In this document: positions 20,526 to 31,511 of the stretch, piece by piece
Layout: each line of letters opens with the position of its first letter
Position numbering within the stretch: position 1 is the stretch's first letter
NCBI GenBank assembly: GCA_024364805.1
Contig: CM044497.1
Location: forward strand, 16,358,838 to 16,398,698
Length of the DNA: 39,861 nucleotides
Origin: Euprymna scolopes
Lineage: Eukaryota; Mollusca; Cephalopoda; Sepiida; Sepiolidae
Direction: 5' to 3'
Translations under genes and position numbers: made by a program
Notes under the pieces: model-generated
Database searches by the model: none
What the model saw: only the letters and a program-made list of their open reading frames with translations
What the model was told of the DNA's origin: nothing

Positions 20526-23200
20526 TGCTCACATTCAGATTTCATTTTTAAAATTCACCAGCTGTGACAATCAGGTTTTAATAAGGTGTATTCCGAAGCC
20601 TACTGTAAATGTTCATTTGAACCCGAAATCCAAAATTAATCAGTCTTCTTTTAACATGCATAACAATAACTTAATTTTCAAAAATCTACATCAATTTTAA
20701 ATGACTGTACCAAAACATGTCTGGAAACTCATTTAAGGCACTTTTTAAGAAGGTTACTGTTTGTTGCTCATTTTGTTATTTAATCATTCCATAAAACAAC
20801 GGTTTAATCAACATCACAATGTCCTCGCATTATTGTGAAGACAATTTGTACTGATATTCAATAAACATTCCCTAAAAGTAATGTTTATTAGAAATAATCT
20901 TCGGTTCTACTTCTTCACGTAACATAGTTTTTTATTCAGCACGCGATAAGGAAGCATACAGCATAATTTCGCTTTTCTGATCTCCTACTAATCATTTAGT
21001 TATTATTTTCATTCAAGAATACAGCGTTTTAGCGTTTAAACATAAATACGTTTCTAATTTACTTTCTTATCATTTTCTTCCTCTGTACTAGTAATAAAGC
21101 AAATAGATTGGTTGGTTGGTTGTTTTTGTTTTACGGCATATCAACCCTTTTCAGATTATTTAATGCCGAATCCAGTGATTTTGAAGAAAATTTTTTAAAT
21201 AGAATATATTTCTTGTGTTCAAGTCGGTTTCTATTTAACCCATAGTTAGGACCCTAACAGGTACTACAACTCCGGGTTAGAGTTGGCCTGGGAGCAATGG
21301 CAATTAAAGAGTGGCTCCACACTCCTCAAAGCCCGCAAGCTGGGGCCTCACCACTGGATATAGTTTAAGGTCATATCCAGAACCTAAAGCAAATAGGGGT
21401 TTGCACAGAATATACTATTTTAAGTGTATTATTTGCTAACAGATATTACTAATTTATATAGTGAATGTGTCGACAAATATTTTCTTTTTCATTTATTTGT
21501 TACTCGGTCGAATATAAACATTATTCTCTTACCGTGCCACCAGGTAAACAATTATCTATTATAATAAAGTCGTTTTTCCGTCTTTATTCTTCACAGTTAG
21601 ATTAATATATACAAATATGGAATGGTTCACAAATTAATTTTCATACTGAAAACGGACTTAAATACACTATTATTCCAGCATGATCTTTATATATACTATT
21701 TATTGGAATGAAATCTACATTCAGGAAGTAACCTTATTTACATATTACATTATGTTATTTATATTATAAACATATTTAATTATAAGTTCGATGTTATTAA
21801 TATTTTTTAGTTATAGAATTGTTTTAATTGTATTTAAAATGACATTTTAAGTTTATTTATTTTTAATTTAATTTATTTTTTAATATTTTCTAAAAAAATG
21901 ATAAATCAAACTAACTTCTGTGAAAATTGAATATTGTTAACCTTGATTTTGACTAACGTAAATATCATTGGCAGTGATATTTAATATCTCAATTCATATT
22001 TCTAGTCACGTAAATTATTAAGAGAAAAATAGATTGCGCTATTATTTACAAATAACTTATTCATACTTTAATCATACTTATTTAAATATTTAAAAAAAAT
22101 AATTCACTCAGTTATATAAAAGTATAAAAGTTAAATTGTAAATATTTCATCATTAATCCATTTGCTTTAAAAATTGAAATCTGCACATTGTAAAAAAATA
22201 TCCGCCTTATTTGAGAGATATGTATTTTATTTATTTTGTCTGGTTTCAAGACTGTACCAGTGCAAAAATATGAATTTTAATAGATTGTCACAGTGCAAAA
22301 ATTCAAAATATTATATTTTTCAGTTTATCATTTTTAGCATTATAGAAGAGTTATATTGCTGGAGGGGTTGAAAAACAAATTTTTGTTTCCTTGAAGATTC
22401 AACGCATTTGGATTACACAATTTTTATATTCCATTCAAGGTCACATAGTTAAAGTTTAACAATTAATCTTTCAAAATTATATTGCAAAATAAGAAAGAAA
22501 TTTATATAGTTGAAGAGTAGATGGCAAAAACGATACTAAAAGTTCCCTGACAATGCTGGTAGCTTATCTAGTATAAGAATAAAAGTGTAACATGTATGAG
22601 TTAAAGTGAGGATTCTTCAGTTTTTCCCAGAAACGTCAGGTTACATGTCCCTCGTGTTGTCTATAAATGTAAGAGTAACAAAAATCGAAAGTACATTTAA
22701 AAAGTAGAAATAAGAAATAATAACGTCCGTAAAAAGACAATTACGTGCAAGTACAGCTAGTTAGCCACTTGCATCTCTGATAAGTTTTATTAACTGAATT
22801 TCACAGAAGTTAATCAATATTAAAATGATGTTGGCGAAAGCACCGTTCCGAACGTTGAAAAGACTGCTGTAAAAACAACAAACGGACTTCTACTGATTCT
22901 ATGCCCCAACAACAACATAGCAAAAAAAAAAGAAAGACATACTGATGATGAAGCGTATATTCGAAATATATTTATAAATTTTAATATAAATTTCAAACAA
23001 AATAAATATATGTTTACTTTGTGATAATGCGTTGTTTTGGCTTCAAACGTATCTGATACGTATTTATTTTATTCAAATTTTGACGTTGTTTAATATCATT
23101 TTAAAATTTGAAACATCTAAACACTTCCATATAAGTAAAACAATAGATGTATGTATGTCTGTGTATAAATATTTAAGAGATAAAGTAGTAGCCACATGAC
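20526..23200. other. AT-rich non-coding stretch
   Basis: No gene was recognised. A mid-GC block at about 21105-21415 starts with a (GGTT)n run and contains GCCCGCAAGCTGGGGC. It looks like a dispersed repeat but I cannot name it. The hammerhead-like motif at 22942-22966 is listed separately. The remainder is plain AT-rich DNA. Confidence 0.55.
22942..22975 (+). ncRNA. Hammerhead-like core in dispersed repeat (weak)
   Basis: CTGATGA (22942-22948) is followed by T, then GAA-(7 nt)-TTC as a short stem II, and GAAA (22963-22966). ATA-(4 nt)-TAT then follows, which could make a minimal stem III ending in a UA step. Position 22949 is an extra unpaired base compared with the ideal core, and stem I does not pair. 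It is the same family as 5565-5604, probably decayed. A poly-A-rich stretch precedes it, mirroring the poly-T/A stretch before the 5604 core. Confidence 0.35.
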
Positions 23201-23240
23201 ACTGAAATTTAAAAAAAGATAGTAATCGTACAGCAAGGAT

Positions 23241-23480
23241 GGTTCACAACAAGTAAAATCTTTGGATGGTTCACAACAAGTAAAATCTTTGGATGGTTCA
23301 CAACAAGTAAAATCTTTGGATGGTTCACAATAAGTAAAATCTTTGGATGGTTCACAAGTAAAATCTTTGGATGGTTCACAACAAGTAAAATCTTTGGATG
23401 GTTCACAACAAGTAAAATCTTTGGATGGTTCACAACAAGTAAAATCTTTGGATGGTTCACAACAAGTAAAATCTTTGGAT
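23241..23480. repeat. 27-bp minisatellite, nine units, open on both strands
   Basis: Nine head-to-tail units start at 23241, 23268, 23295, 23322, 23349, 23373, 23400, 23427 and 23454. All are 27 bp except the fifth, which is 24 bp. The unit is GGTTCACAACAAGTAAAATC plus TTTGGAT. Unit lengths are multiples of three, so the minus strand reads a repeated nonapeptide HPKILLVVN inside a 105-codon frame (23526-23209). The plus strand reads GSQQVKSLD through the same units. Copies are nearly identical, so the array is young or homogenised. No known protein family matches, and coding is not established. Confidence 0.9.
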
Positions 23481-23484
23481 GCAT

Positions 23485-24480
23485 AACGCGTACAGAAGTC
23501 GGCAAGTTGAAATGTAAAACGTTCATTTCAATTTATCTACATATTCGTAAATGTGTAGAACTAAGAGAAATATGTCATTTTCTTTGAGCTTATTCTCGAT
23601 CTCTGTACGAGATTTTTAGATATTCGAGTATTCAATTAAATTCATTTTTCTTTTCAAATATTGTATTACAAAAAGAAGTAAAGAATACTAGTCTGTCTCT
23701 CACTAACTGACCAATTAATTGAACTATACCTATCTTTATGTTGGCCTCCTGACCATAACGGATTCTATTGCAATAATTTATCTAGTCTGATGGACTATCC
23801 AGCTTAGTGTTGTTGCTTATAGAATGTGCATATAAATCAGTGTGTTGTAGTCGTATAGACGGGATTTTATTTAGGCTGTGGATAGTATCCTACTTTGAAT
23901 ATTTAGCCCAGGTTTATTTGTAGGAGGAAGTTTCCACATATTAGGTTGCATTGACAAACTCCTACAGCGAAAGATTTTAAAAACTCGAGGATGCAGTCTA
24001 GTAGGTATTCAATTTCTCACCAGTATGAATTCAAGTTCTTTTCAGTAAGCAGTTAAGTTCTTTCCTGTTTAAAGTTGCGTTTAATAAGTGCGTTGTCGTT
24101 TAGTCTTCATACAATATTTTTGCAAAACTATTATCAAATTACAACTAATAATAATAAAGTAATGTTTAACATGAAAATTTGCTTAAAACCTAAATGCAAA
24201 AAAAAAAAACATACTTTCTATTCTATCATTGGTATCCTTAAGTAAAATGTGTTAAACTGAAGCATAAATGCAATATTCCGACTACCTGATGATTATCTTA
24301 GCATGGAGTAAGTGCAACAATAAGTGTTAATATTAATTAAAAACAATACATGCATGATGATTGCAACGTCTTATCAGACGAGTGCCTCTCCCTCAGTCAC
24401 TGAAAGTCCATGAGCCCAAAGATAACCTTTTTTTTTCTTTTAGTCCTGCCAGCGAAGTCACACGCCGAAGCAGACATGAC
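23485..24480. other. AT-rich non-coding stretch
   Basis: Nothing was recognised. A slightly GC-richer segment at about 24370-24490 just before the CATATA repeats shows no family motif. Confidence 0.5.
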
Positions 24481-24484
24481 ATCG

Positions 24485-25020
24485 AAGACGGTCGTTGGCA
24501 TACATACATATATATATATATATATACATATACACATATACATACACATACATACTCATAAACATACACGCATGCACAAATACATACATACACAATACAT
24601 ATAACACATACATACAAACATATACAAACATATACATACATATGCATACACATATATACAAACATATACAAACTCATACACACATATACATACATATTCA
24701 CATACATATACGTACACATATATGCACATATACACACATAGTAAGTTACCTACATGTACCTACACATAAATATATAAGCACTTATACGCATACATATATA
24801 TGCATATATACATATACATACATACACACAAATATATATGCATACGTATATACATACAAACACACATAAACATATATACACAAAAATAAATAAACAAAAA
24901 TATATACATACATATATACATACATATACAAATAGGTATACATACACATACATACACTAGTACATATATTAACATATATACATACATACATACATACACA
25001 TATGCATATATAGAATGATG
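24485..25020. repeat. ACATATACATACA-type cryptic repeat
   Basis: About 530 bp is made almost wholly of ACATA, ATACAT, CACATA and TATACA steps, beginning with a short pure (TA)n at about 24508-24525. Long frames on both strands are Tyr/Ile/Cys/Val or Thr/His/Ile translations of the repeat and are not genes. Confidence 0.92.
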
Positions 25021-25345
25021 GCAGATCAATTATTACATGCTTCCAGCATTTCAGGGCTACACGCGTGGCAGTTTTTCCATCGCACGGGCAATGTTTTATA
25101 GACAAATGTCTCGGAAAGTATCTACACAAAGATGATATTACAGAGTTTTAGCTTTGTACGACAGCTAAGTCGCTCGTTCGGTTCAAAATGTTGGCATCCA
25201 GCAACAAGCATGAGCAAGATAGCCAGCAACGTCAAACTGCAGACCAGCTTAATGCGTGCACTGAACTCCCGTTTTATCTTTATTTAATTTTTTTAATCAG
25301 AGATTTGCTTCACCAAAAGGGGTTGCCTTAACAAGGTTTTTGGGA
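25021..25345. other. Unique segment between two CATA repeat tracts
   Basis: About 320 bp of more normal composition lies between the two tracts. No protein motif, tRNA or known repeat edge was recognised. Confidence 0.45.
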
Positions 25346-25354
25346 GTCCTCTCC

Positions 25355-25560
25355 ACCAGCACACACACACATCGAAATAAACATATACATGTACACATAC
25401 AAGCATGCATACAAACAGATGTACGCAAACATACATACGCAGAACACACACAACCACACATAACAACATGCACATACACACATGCATGCATACATACACG
25501 CATATACATACATATGCACATACACATGCACATGCACATACACGTACATTTATAATATAC
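25355..25560. repeat. CA/CATA-rich cryptic repeat
   Basis: This is a second tract of ACACAC, ACATACA and CATGCA steps, related in composition to 24485-25020. Overlapping Cys/Met/Val-rich frames on the minus strand are artefacts of the repeat. Confidence 0.9.
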
Positions 25561-25576
25561 ATGAAGGGGCATTCAT

Positions 25577-25890
25577 GATGACGGTGATGATGGTTGTTAC
25601 AAATAGATGAATCCGAAATACACAGCCCATACAATAGAGAGACGTTCGCTTCGCCGCTAGGACAGCTTTTAATTGAACATGCGTTCATGACGGCACAAAT
25701 CCTCAACGTTCACGATGACGATGATGATGGTTGTTACGAATAGGTGAATTCAACATGAATAAAAGAGTATAACAATCCGAAATACACAGCACATAAAATA
25801 AACAGACGTTCACTTCGCCGCTAGGGCAGCTTTTAAATTGAACATGCGTTCATAACGGCACAAATCCTCAACGTTCATGACGATGATGAT
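25577..25890. repeat. Tandem segmental duplication, about 138-165 bp units
   Basis: The block GATGATGGTTGTTAC through CTTCGCCGCTAGG, GAACATGCGTTCAT and CCTCAACGTTCA occurs twice, at about 25577-25713 and 25714-25885. The second copy carries about 27 extra bases after GGTTGTTAC. Otherwise the copies differ at only about ten positions. It is followed by (CATA)n and (TA)n to about 25958. Confidence 0.9.
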
Positions 25891-25903
25891 CATGAATACA
25901 TAC

Positions 25904-25958
<55 letters not shown>

Positions 25959-25961
<3 letters not shown>

Positions 25962-26279
25962 AAATGACTGCAGTCATTCCCCTCTAGACCAAAGTATCGT
26001 AGGTTTGGAACAACAGATGTCACAAGTTCAATACATCTAAGCTTATAAACCCTATCTTATGTAGCTTTTGAACACGATTTTAGACACATCAATTCGCAAA
26101 AAATAAAATACTACATTGCATCCTACGAGCAACACCATGAAAATCGCAACGTCTTTAAACGAAAGGGTCTCTATTTTTCTTCAAATATTTTATCCTACCA
26201 TCGCTACCAATTGTCAGCGGGACGAATTCTACACGTTAAACAGATTCTGTGATAATCTGTAACCGTCTTATATATACAA

Positions 26280-26316
<37 letters not shown>

Positions 26317-28080
26317 CAACAAACATAATCTATAATTCCCGATTCATGAATAATAAAGGCTTCCTCGTGGAAGTTCGTCCATTGTGATTTGCTGAGTTCT
26401 GAAAATTCTCAGATTCCGGAATCCAGTTCTTCGCTTTATAAACGAACGCTTACTAACATAAAAAATATGGCGTAAATTAGAGATATATTATTTCAATCAG
26501 TATCAAGTTCATTCAATGAATAAGTCATTTCAGTCATGTAAGATCAAAAAATACAAGAGAGAGAACATCATTAAACGAGCATTTACTAAACCGTTTACTT
26601 TCTTTTACAAAGTTTAAAACACACTATCTACTATAAGAATCGCCTTCGTCGTTGTCGACGTCTTTGTCAAAAACACAATAAGAAAAATACACAGCTCTGG
26701 CGATCGATTTTTATTTACCACTAAACACACTACGTATATGTTGGTGATGTTCCAAACCGACACATTATATATATTTATATATTGAAGAGTTTATCTTCCA
26801 AATATTTGTGTATTTTATATTAAGATTGAAAAAACAACAAAAGATTAAGAAAGCCAGAAGTTTATTTATTATGATTTTATTTTTTCCATGTGATTTGACG
26901 ACATTTATGAATTTTCGTAATACAAAAGACACGATTATTTGAAAGCTTAATTCCTCAATATATGAAATGCGTAGGTTTAAAGCACACAAAAATAACAATA
27001 ATGACGTATAACAAACATAAATGTTTATATATTTACGTTTATTTGTTTGCTTGTTTTTTAATTTGGCTTTTTGCTTGTGAAAATCTGATTATAGTCATCA
27101 ATTTAGACTTCTTTGGCCTTTTATTTGGCTTTAAATAATTAGTAGAATCTGACAACTCAATTAGGGGCCACGTTGACCTTTTTAGAACCTTTAAAACACA
27201 CATAACTTTAAGATATCTAAATAATAATAATAACAATAATAATAATAAACTAAATAATTGGTGGACCTGAACAATGTTGCCCCTACCATTTACTTTAAAA
27301 AAATTTTTTCACTTGTTCGTAAAATGTTTAGGCGATTATCAGCGCTTACAGACTTAAATTTGGAATGATAACGTTCTACGACAGTGAACATCAACTTTTT
27401 GGCCAGTCCCGTTTTTAATGCTTCTACTAGCACTTCGATTTTCCCTTTTCAATTTTTCGCAAATTTCTACGGCGCTTATAATAGATTACACGTTTACTAA
27501 ACTATCTTGGAAAAATTATATACACCTTACCAGCTGAAAAGGGAAACATTTAATGGCTAAGGGTAGCATTAACAACTGGCGTGGCAAAAAAAGTGTTTTC
27601 CCCATTTATTGGAACATTAGCATTACAAATTGATTCCCTCACTATTAAGGTCATTAAAAATACTACCTTAAATTTCCTTCTTAATCTGATGGTAATTGCC
27701 GGAAAAAACAACAAATCTATAAGATAAAATTTAAAGGCAACGGGAATTTTTGCTTAGGTACGCCGCAGTGTTTTTCCGTTGTTTCTTTTCCTCGTGACAC
27801 AATGTTCCATCCGCAATAAATGCATTGGATTTTAATTAATTGATAGTTTATTCTTTTATTTTCATTATAGATTAAACTGCTATCTACCAAACTACCCTAC
27901 TTTATTTGACACGTTAAATAAAAGTGCAGAATAAAATCAGCACATAATCAAATCCCTATGTTCAGAATGGGTTTATAAATACTAACATTGTTAATTAGGC
28001 ACGATACATTCATTTTGGCCACGCCCGCTATTTTACTGGGTCGGTAGTGGCTGCCACTAACAACCATAATTTAATTTTTT
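25959..28080. other. Non-coding stretch, nothing recognised
   Basis: This AT-rich stretch holds a (TA)n tract at about 26286-26313 and an (AAT)n tract at about 27222-27248. The frames at 26765-26998 and 27039-27236 (minus) show no family motif. No RNA gene was recognised. Confidence 0.5.
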
Positions 28081-28140
28081 TTTATTTTACAGGTGGGGCG
28101 AGGAGCATACTTCCATCGGACAACGATGGTATACGGACCC

Positions 28141-28146
<6 letters not shown>

Positions 28147-28186
<40 letters not shown>

Positions 28187-28200
28187 TATATATATATAGT

Positions 28201-28228
<28 letters not shown>
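28147..28228. repeat. (TA)n microsatellite
   Basis: Two long TA runs are separated by TAGTTATATATATATAGTTA. The array lies inside otherwise unassigned DNA. Confidence 0.95.
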
Positions 28229-28232
<4 letters not shown>

Positions 28233-29135
28233 TCGAATTGAAAGTTATATTTGAGAAAATCCTTTTATTCAACCAATAAGGTGTCCCGTAAACACCCGTA
28301 AGAAAGTTTTTATAATTTTGACACATGAGAAACAAACGAAAAACAAAAGGGTAAGAGAAAGAACGATAAGAAAGTCAAAAAGCAATGATTGAAACATATA
28401 ATAAGAAGCCAACAATATGCAGGTCAGAAAAAAAACAACATCTGTGTTTACGTATAGGCGTCAAAGAATAACAAAAATAGACAAAAATGACGAAGAAGAA
28501 AAGTACGACCGAAATACGTAAAATACGAAGAAGACGTCGGAGAAAATGAAAACAACGAAAATCGTGTGTCCGTTAACCAGCCCATTTTGGGTAAAAGACG
28601 ACGAAAAAACGGGGAAAATGAAGATGACCCATAGCATCTTCGGTAAGCATCCTGTGTAAGATATGTAGTGATGTAAATAATCTGTTAATCGATGTCGTAT
28701 GGCTGTTGGGTTGACGCCATTTTATTTTGGTTTTAACCTTTCGAAAAATACCGAAAATCGATATTCCCTTAATCCGAAAAATGCTAGCGGACAGCCAATG
28801 TGATTTAAGGACATTTCTAAGAACCCCTCTTTATTTGACGAACTAAAAACGAAAAGCTAATATCAAATCCATCTGCGGCTGATCACAAATACGGCCGTTA
28901 AAGTAGTAAAATGGCGGAAAATGTGAAGAGCTTCTAGGTTACGAATGAATAATTAGGAAGAAACTTGAGATTGTGACGCTCTTACGAAATGACTATAGGA
29001 TTTTATTATAACGGATGAATTCGACTGTAAATATGTGAAAAACTTACGTAACATAGTGACTAGTAATGATGAATGTATATGTAGAGTTTGTGGTTGCAAA
29101 ACTACAACTTTTTTCTCGGAAAAGAAAAAAATTGC
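28229..29135. other. Unassigned A/G-rich stretch
   Basis: The stretch at about 28330-28640 is purine-rich with many AAGAAGACG steps, and 28640-28990 has more balanced composition. No gene or known repeat edge was recognised. It may belong to the element that ends at 29609, but nothing joins them directly. Confidence 0.35.
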
Positions 29136-29136
29136 G

Positions 29137-29138
<2 letters not shown>

Positions 29139-29214
<76 letters not shown>
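29139..29214. repeat. (TA)n microsatellite
   Basis: An uninterrupted TA run of about 75 bp. It probably marks the microsatellite edge of the Helentron-like element whose other end is at 29609. Confidence 0.95.
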
Positions 29215-29217
<3 letters not shown>

Positions 29218-29609
29218 AGAGTTTTTCCTAACTTTCATTGTCTTCCGCAAAATTTTCTCTACATTTACTTTCATTAAAGTAATGCATATTTGAGGTTTAA
29301 ATTTTCATTTTAGAGATTCTGTCACACGTCCATTGTCTTCTGTGGTATATCTTCATGTAAATACATTTTTGTTTAGATGTATAGTGTCTCACATTTCTTC
29401 TTACATAGAACACACACATTAACTGACATTCATTTATATACGTATAAAGTGTAGTTAATTTTTTACTTTGGCAATCACTCCTATATATTAGGTGCAATAT
29501 AATAATCGATAGTTTTCTGGCTCTATATTAATAAATATGAAATATGCATACATTATAATATAATATTTAAGCATATTTTACGACCTGGCAACACCGGGAG
29601 ACCTGCTAG
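29215..29609 (+). mobile_element. Helentron-like element H4 (CTAG end at 29606-29609)
   Basis: The right edge reads CCTGG-(5 nt)-CCGGG, a 5-bp hairpin at 29584-29598, then seven bases and CTAG (29606-29609) followed by TATATA. This is the same hairpin-plus-CTAG layout as copies H2 and H3. The left limit is inferred from the (TA)n array at 29139-29214. The body is AT-rich and non-coding, and its internal modules are not clear. Confidence 0.5.
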
Positions 29610-29751
29610 TATATATATAGATTTACCGTTATCATTACGTGTATATTAATGTGTCATAAATGATCCCCTTTTATGTTTTACATTTATTCTTTACAAATAT
29701 TAGGCTGAAATAAATCAAATTCAAATATATCTTTCTTTTTTTACAAAGGAT

Positions 29752-29799
29752 ATGGTTGTCATTTGCTCATTCGAAAATATAATGATGATTCCAGCTTGA
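29752..29799 (+). promoter_or_regulatory. Possible upstream ORF in GPCR leader
   Basis: ATG at 29752 opens a 15-codon frame ending in TGA at 29797-29799, about 140 bp before the receptor start. If the leader is transcribed from this point it could lower translation of the receptor. A polypyrimidine tract followed by AAAG at 29731-29748 could be a 5' UTR splice acceptor just upstream. Both are weak, short-motif calls. Confidence 0.25.
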
Positions 29800-29941
29800 T
29801 GGTCAGATAAACACAGCGTATGCGAAGCCATCTGCATCCATTGAGACTGATTTCTATACAATAAATGGACACCTCTACAATTTAGCAGCGGAAAATCGGA
29901 TTGACTTATATCTAATATCAAAAGACCCATTCAACTTGAGA

Positions 29942-30271
29942 ATGATCTTATTAAATACAAGTACCTCTAATCTTACGAGTTCACCGAAGCGACTGACAAC
30001 TGAGACAATCCCGCAAGAATCGTCATACAACAACAGTTACCAAGATGTTTACGAATATGATTATGAGGCGTCTGTAAACAATCTACCTCTCCAGGAGTTG
30101 ATCCCAGTTGCTCTAATCTATGGACTTGTCTATATCTTTGGACTTTTTGGAAACGTTCTGGTCATCTTTACCATTCTAAAATATCGACATATGAGAAACA
30201 CGACTAATGTATTTCTCTTGAGCCTTTCCTCTGCAGACCTGCTCGTAGTTTTGGTGTGCGTTCCAGTGAAG
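29942..30271 (+). CDS. Class A (rhodopsin-family) peptide GPCR, first coding exon
   Basis: This exon encodes 110 residues of a seven-transmembrane receptor expected at the plasma membrane, probably for a neuropeptide. The start is the ATG at 29942. The frame is open back to a stop at 29786-29788 with no earlier ATG. The extracellular N-terminus (1-52) has candidate N-glycosylation sites at Asn5, Asn10 and Asn30, and an acidic Tyr-rich stretch near 33-43. TM1 (about 53-79) contains the class A LFGNVLV motif (Asn71 is position 1.50). The first intracellular loop is KYRHMRNTT (80-88). TM2 (about 89-110) has LLSLSSADLLVVLVC with the conserved Asp at 99 (2.50). The exon ends in phase 0 after VPVK, followed by a consensus donor GTAAGT (30272-30277). 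TM3 to TM7 must lie in later exons. The ligand is unknown; trissin-, allatostatin- or cholecystokinin-like receptor groups are candidates, not assignments. Confidence 0.92.
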
Positions 30272-31420
30272 GTAAGTTAACAGTTTTCGGTTTCATATTT
30301 TTAATTTCTATTCTAACTCAGATGATAACCCCTCTATGTTTTTAGTTCTGATATTAACATAATAAATATTAAAGTACAATAGTGCAAAAATAATTATATT
30401 AAGGAGTAGAATTATGATTGTCTGTATTAAATGCTTTATAATATAGCAACTGATTGTTTATATGTAACTGAAAGGAAGATGCAGCGTGAGCTAAGATTGA
30501 ACGAGGACGCCTTGTGACCAACCCATCACATCATATTACGTTTTTTATTTCATTTTTACAAGCAGGGCTACCCGACGTAGTTTGGGCTATAAAAAACTAA
30601 ATAGAAAATGTTACATAGTGTTAAGTTTCGTACTCCTCTCCAGAAGAAAAGTTCCTTGTTCTTTCAAGTGAGAAGTTAAAGAAAATCATAAAAGCAAGAA
30701 AGCTTTCATATATCCATTGAAAACTACAAATAAAATAAACGATACCTCCAAAGCTCTACTAAAAGTATATTTTCCCCAACCCTTTCGTTATGCAGAAATG
30801 GGAATAATTGAGAAGTTATTCATTAAATCTGGAATTAGCGTCTTTTAATCTGAAAAATTGCTGACACATTTCCTAACAACTAAAACCTAATAAGGTTAAA
30901 CCATAGTTTTTAATTCTTGAGAGGATTCAATGATAAAAATGACGATTTGACCCTTCAAATGTTTCTTTTTTCTAAATTTTAGAGATTATACTTCCGGGAT
31001 TACACTGATTAAAAATGCTAACTTTGTAGGGGTGTGTATTTTTAAGTTTTAGTTGGACATAAAAAATTCAAACATATCGACTGATATTTCTTTAATAATA
31101 AATTAATTCAATAATGTACATGGTAGTTAGTTGGGATGCGGTGTATGTAAACTGGATTAAAACAAATAATTGGTGAAATGACAACTGAAAATGTATGGGC
31201 CCCACATGTGCACTTGTGCAGCAATTGTTAACCACGATTAGCATTGCATTTCTTTTGTTTCTATATATTTCAAGTTCTAAATGCAAGAAAAATGCAGCAA
31301 ACTCAAATTTTTTTAGGCATGTCCAACACGAAAAAAGAACACAATAAATACACTGATTCAAGTTTCCTGGGAAATTCCGTCTCAAAACGAGGGTGATGGA
31401 ATTCTATCTTTAAAACTCAA
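30272..31420 (+). other. Start of GPCR intron 1
   Basis: The donor GTAAGT begins at 30272. No downstream exon with a TM3 W-x-FG or DRY-type motif was recognised up to the window end, so the intron probably runs past the window. This segment holds the degraded repeat edge at 30557 and otherwise AT-rich unique DNA. The minus-strand frame 31092-31385 has no recognisable family. Confidence 0.6.
30557..31085 (-). mobile_element. Possible degraded Helentron-like element H5
   Basis: TTACAAGCAGGGCTACCCGA (about 30557-30576) resembles the H2 edge TACTAGCAGGGGTGCCCGG, with one mismatch in the CTAG core. It is followed by a CCC/GGG hairpin (about 30572-30587). A block near 30940-30955 (GATTTGACCCTTCAAAT) resembles a module of H2. 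The right limit is a guess. Confidence 0.35.
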
Positions 31421-31421
31421 G

Positions 31422-31467
31422 GAGTAGTACATGCCGACACAGAAAACGCACACACACATACCCACAA

Positions 31468-31511
<44 letters not shown>
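31422..31511. repeat. Partial inverted SINE head plus CA/TA microsatellite
   Basis: ACATGCCGACACAGAA (about 31428-31443) is the complement of the SINE head start TTCTGTGTCGGCATGT at about 31522-31537. It is followed by (CA)n (about 31450-31488) and (TA)n to 31511. This gives a third, short, inverted piece of the same head sequence. Confidence 0.7.

Noticed and set aside
24285-24300. A further hammerhead core (CTGATGA near 24286)
   Set aside because: No GAAA or stem II follows; chance heptamer.
24393-25129. Long overlapping frames rich in Cys, Tyr, Val and Ile or Thr and His
   Set aside because: They are translations of ACATATACATACA-type repeats on both strands and show no non-repetitive segment with a family motif.
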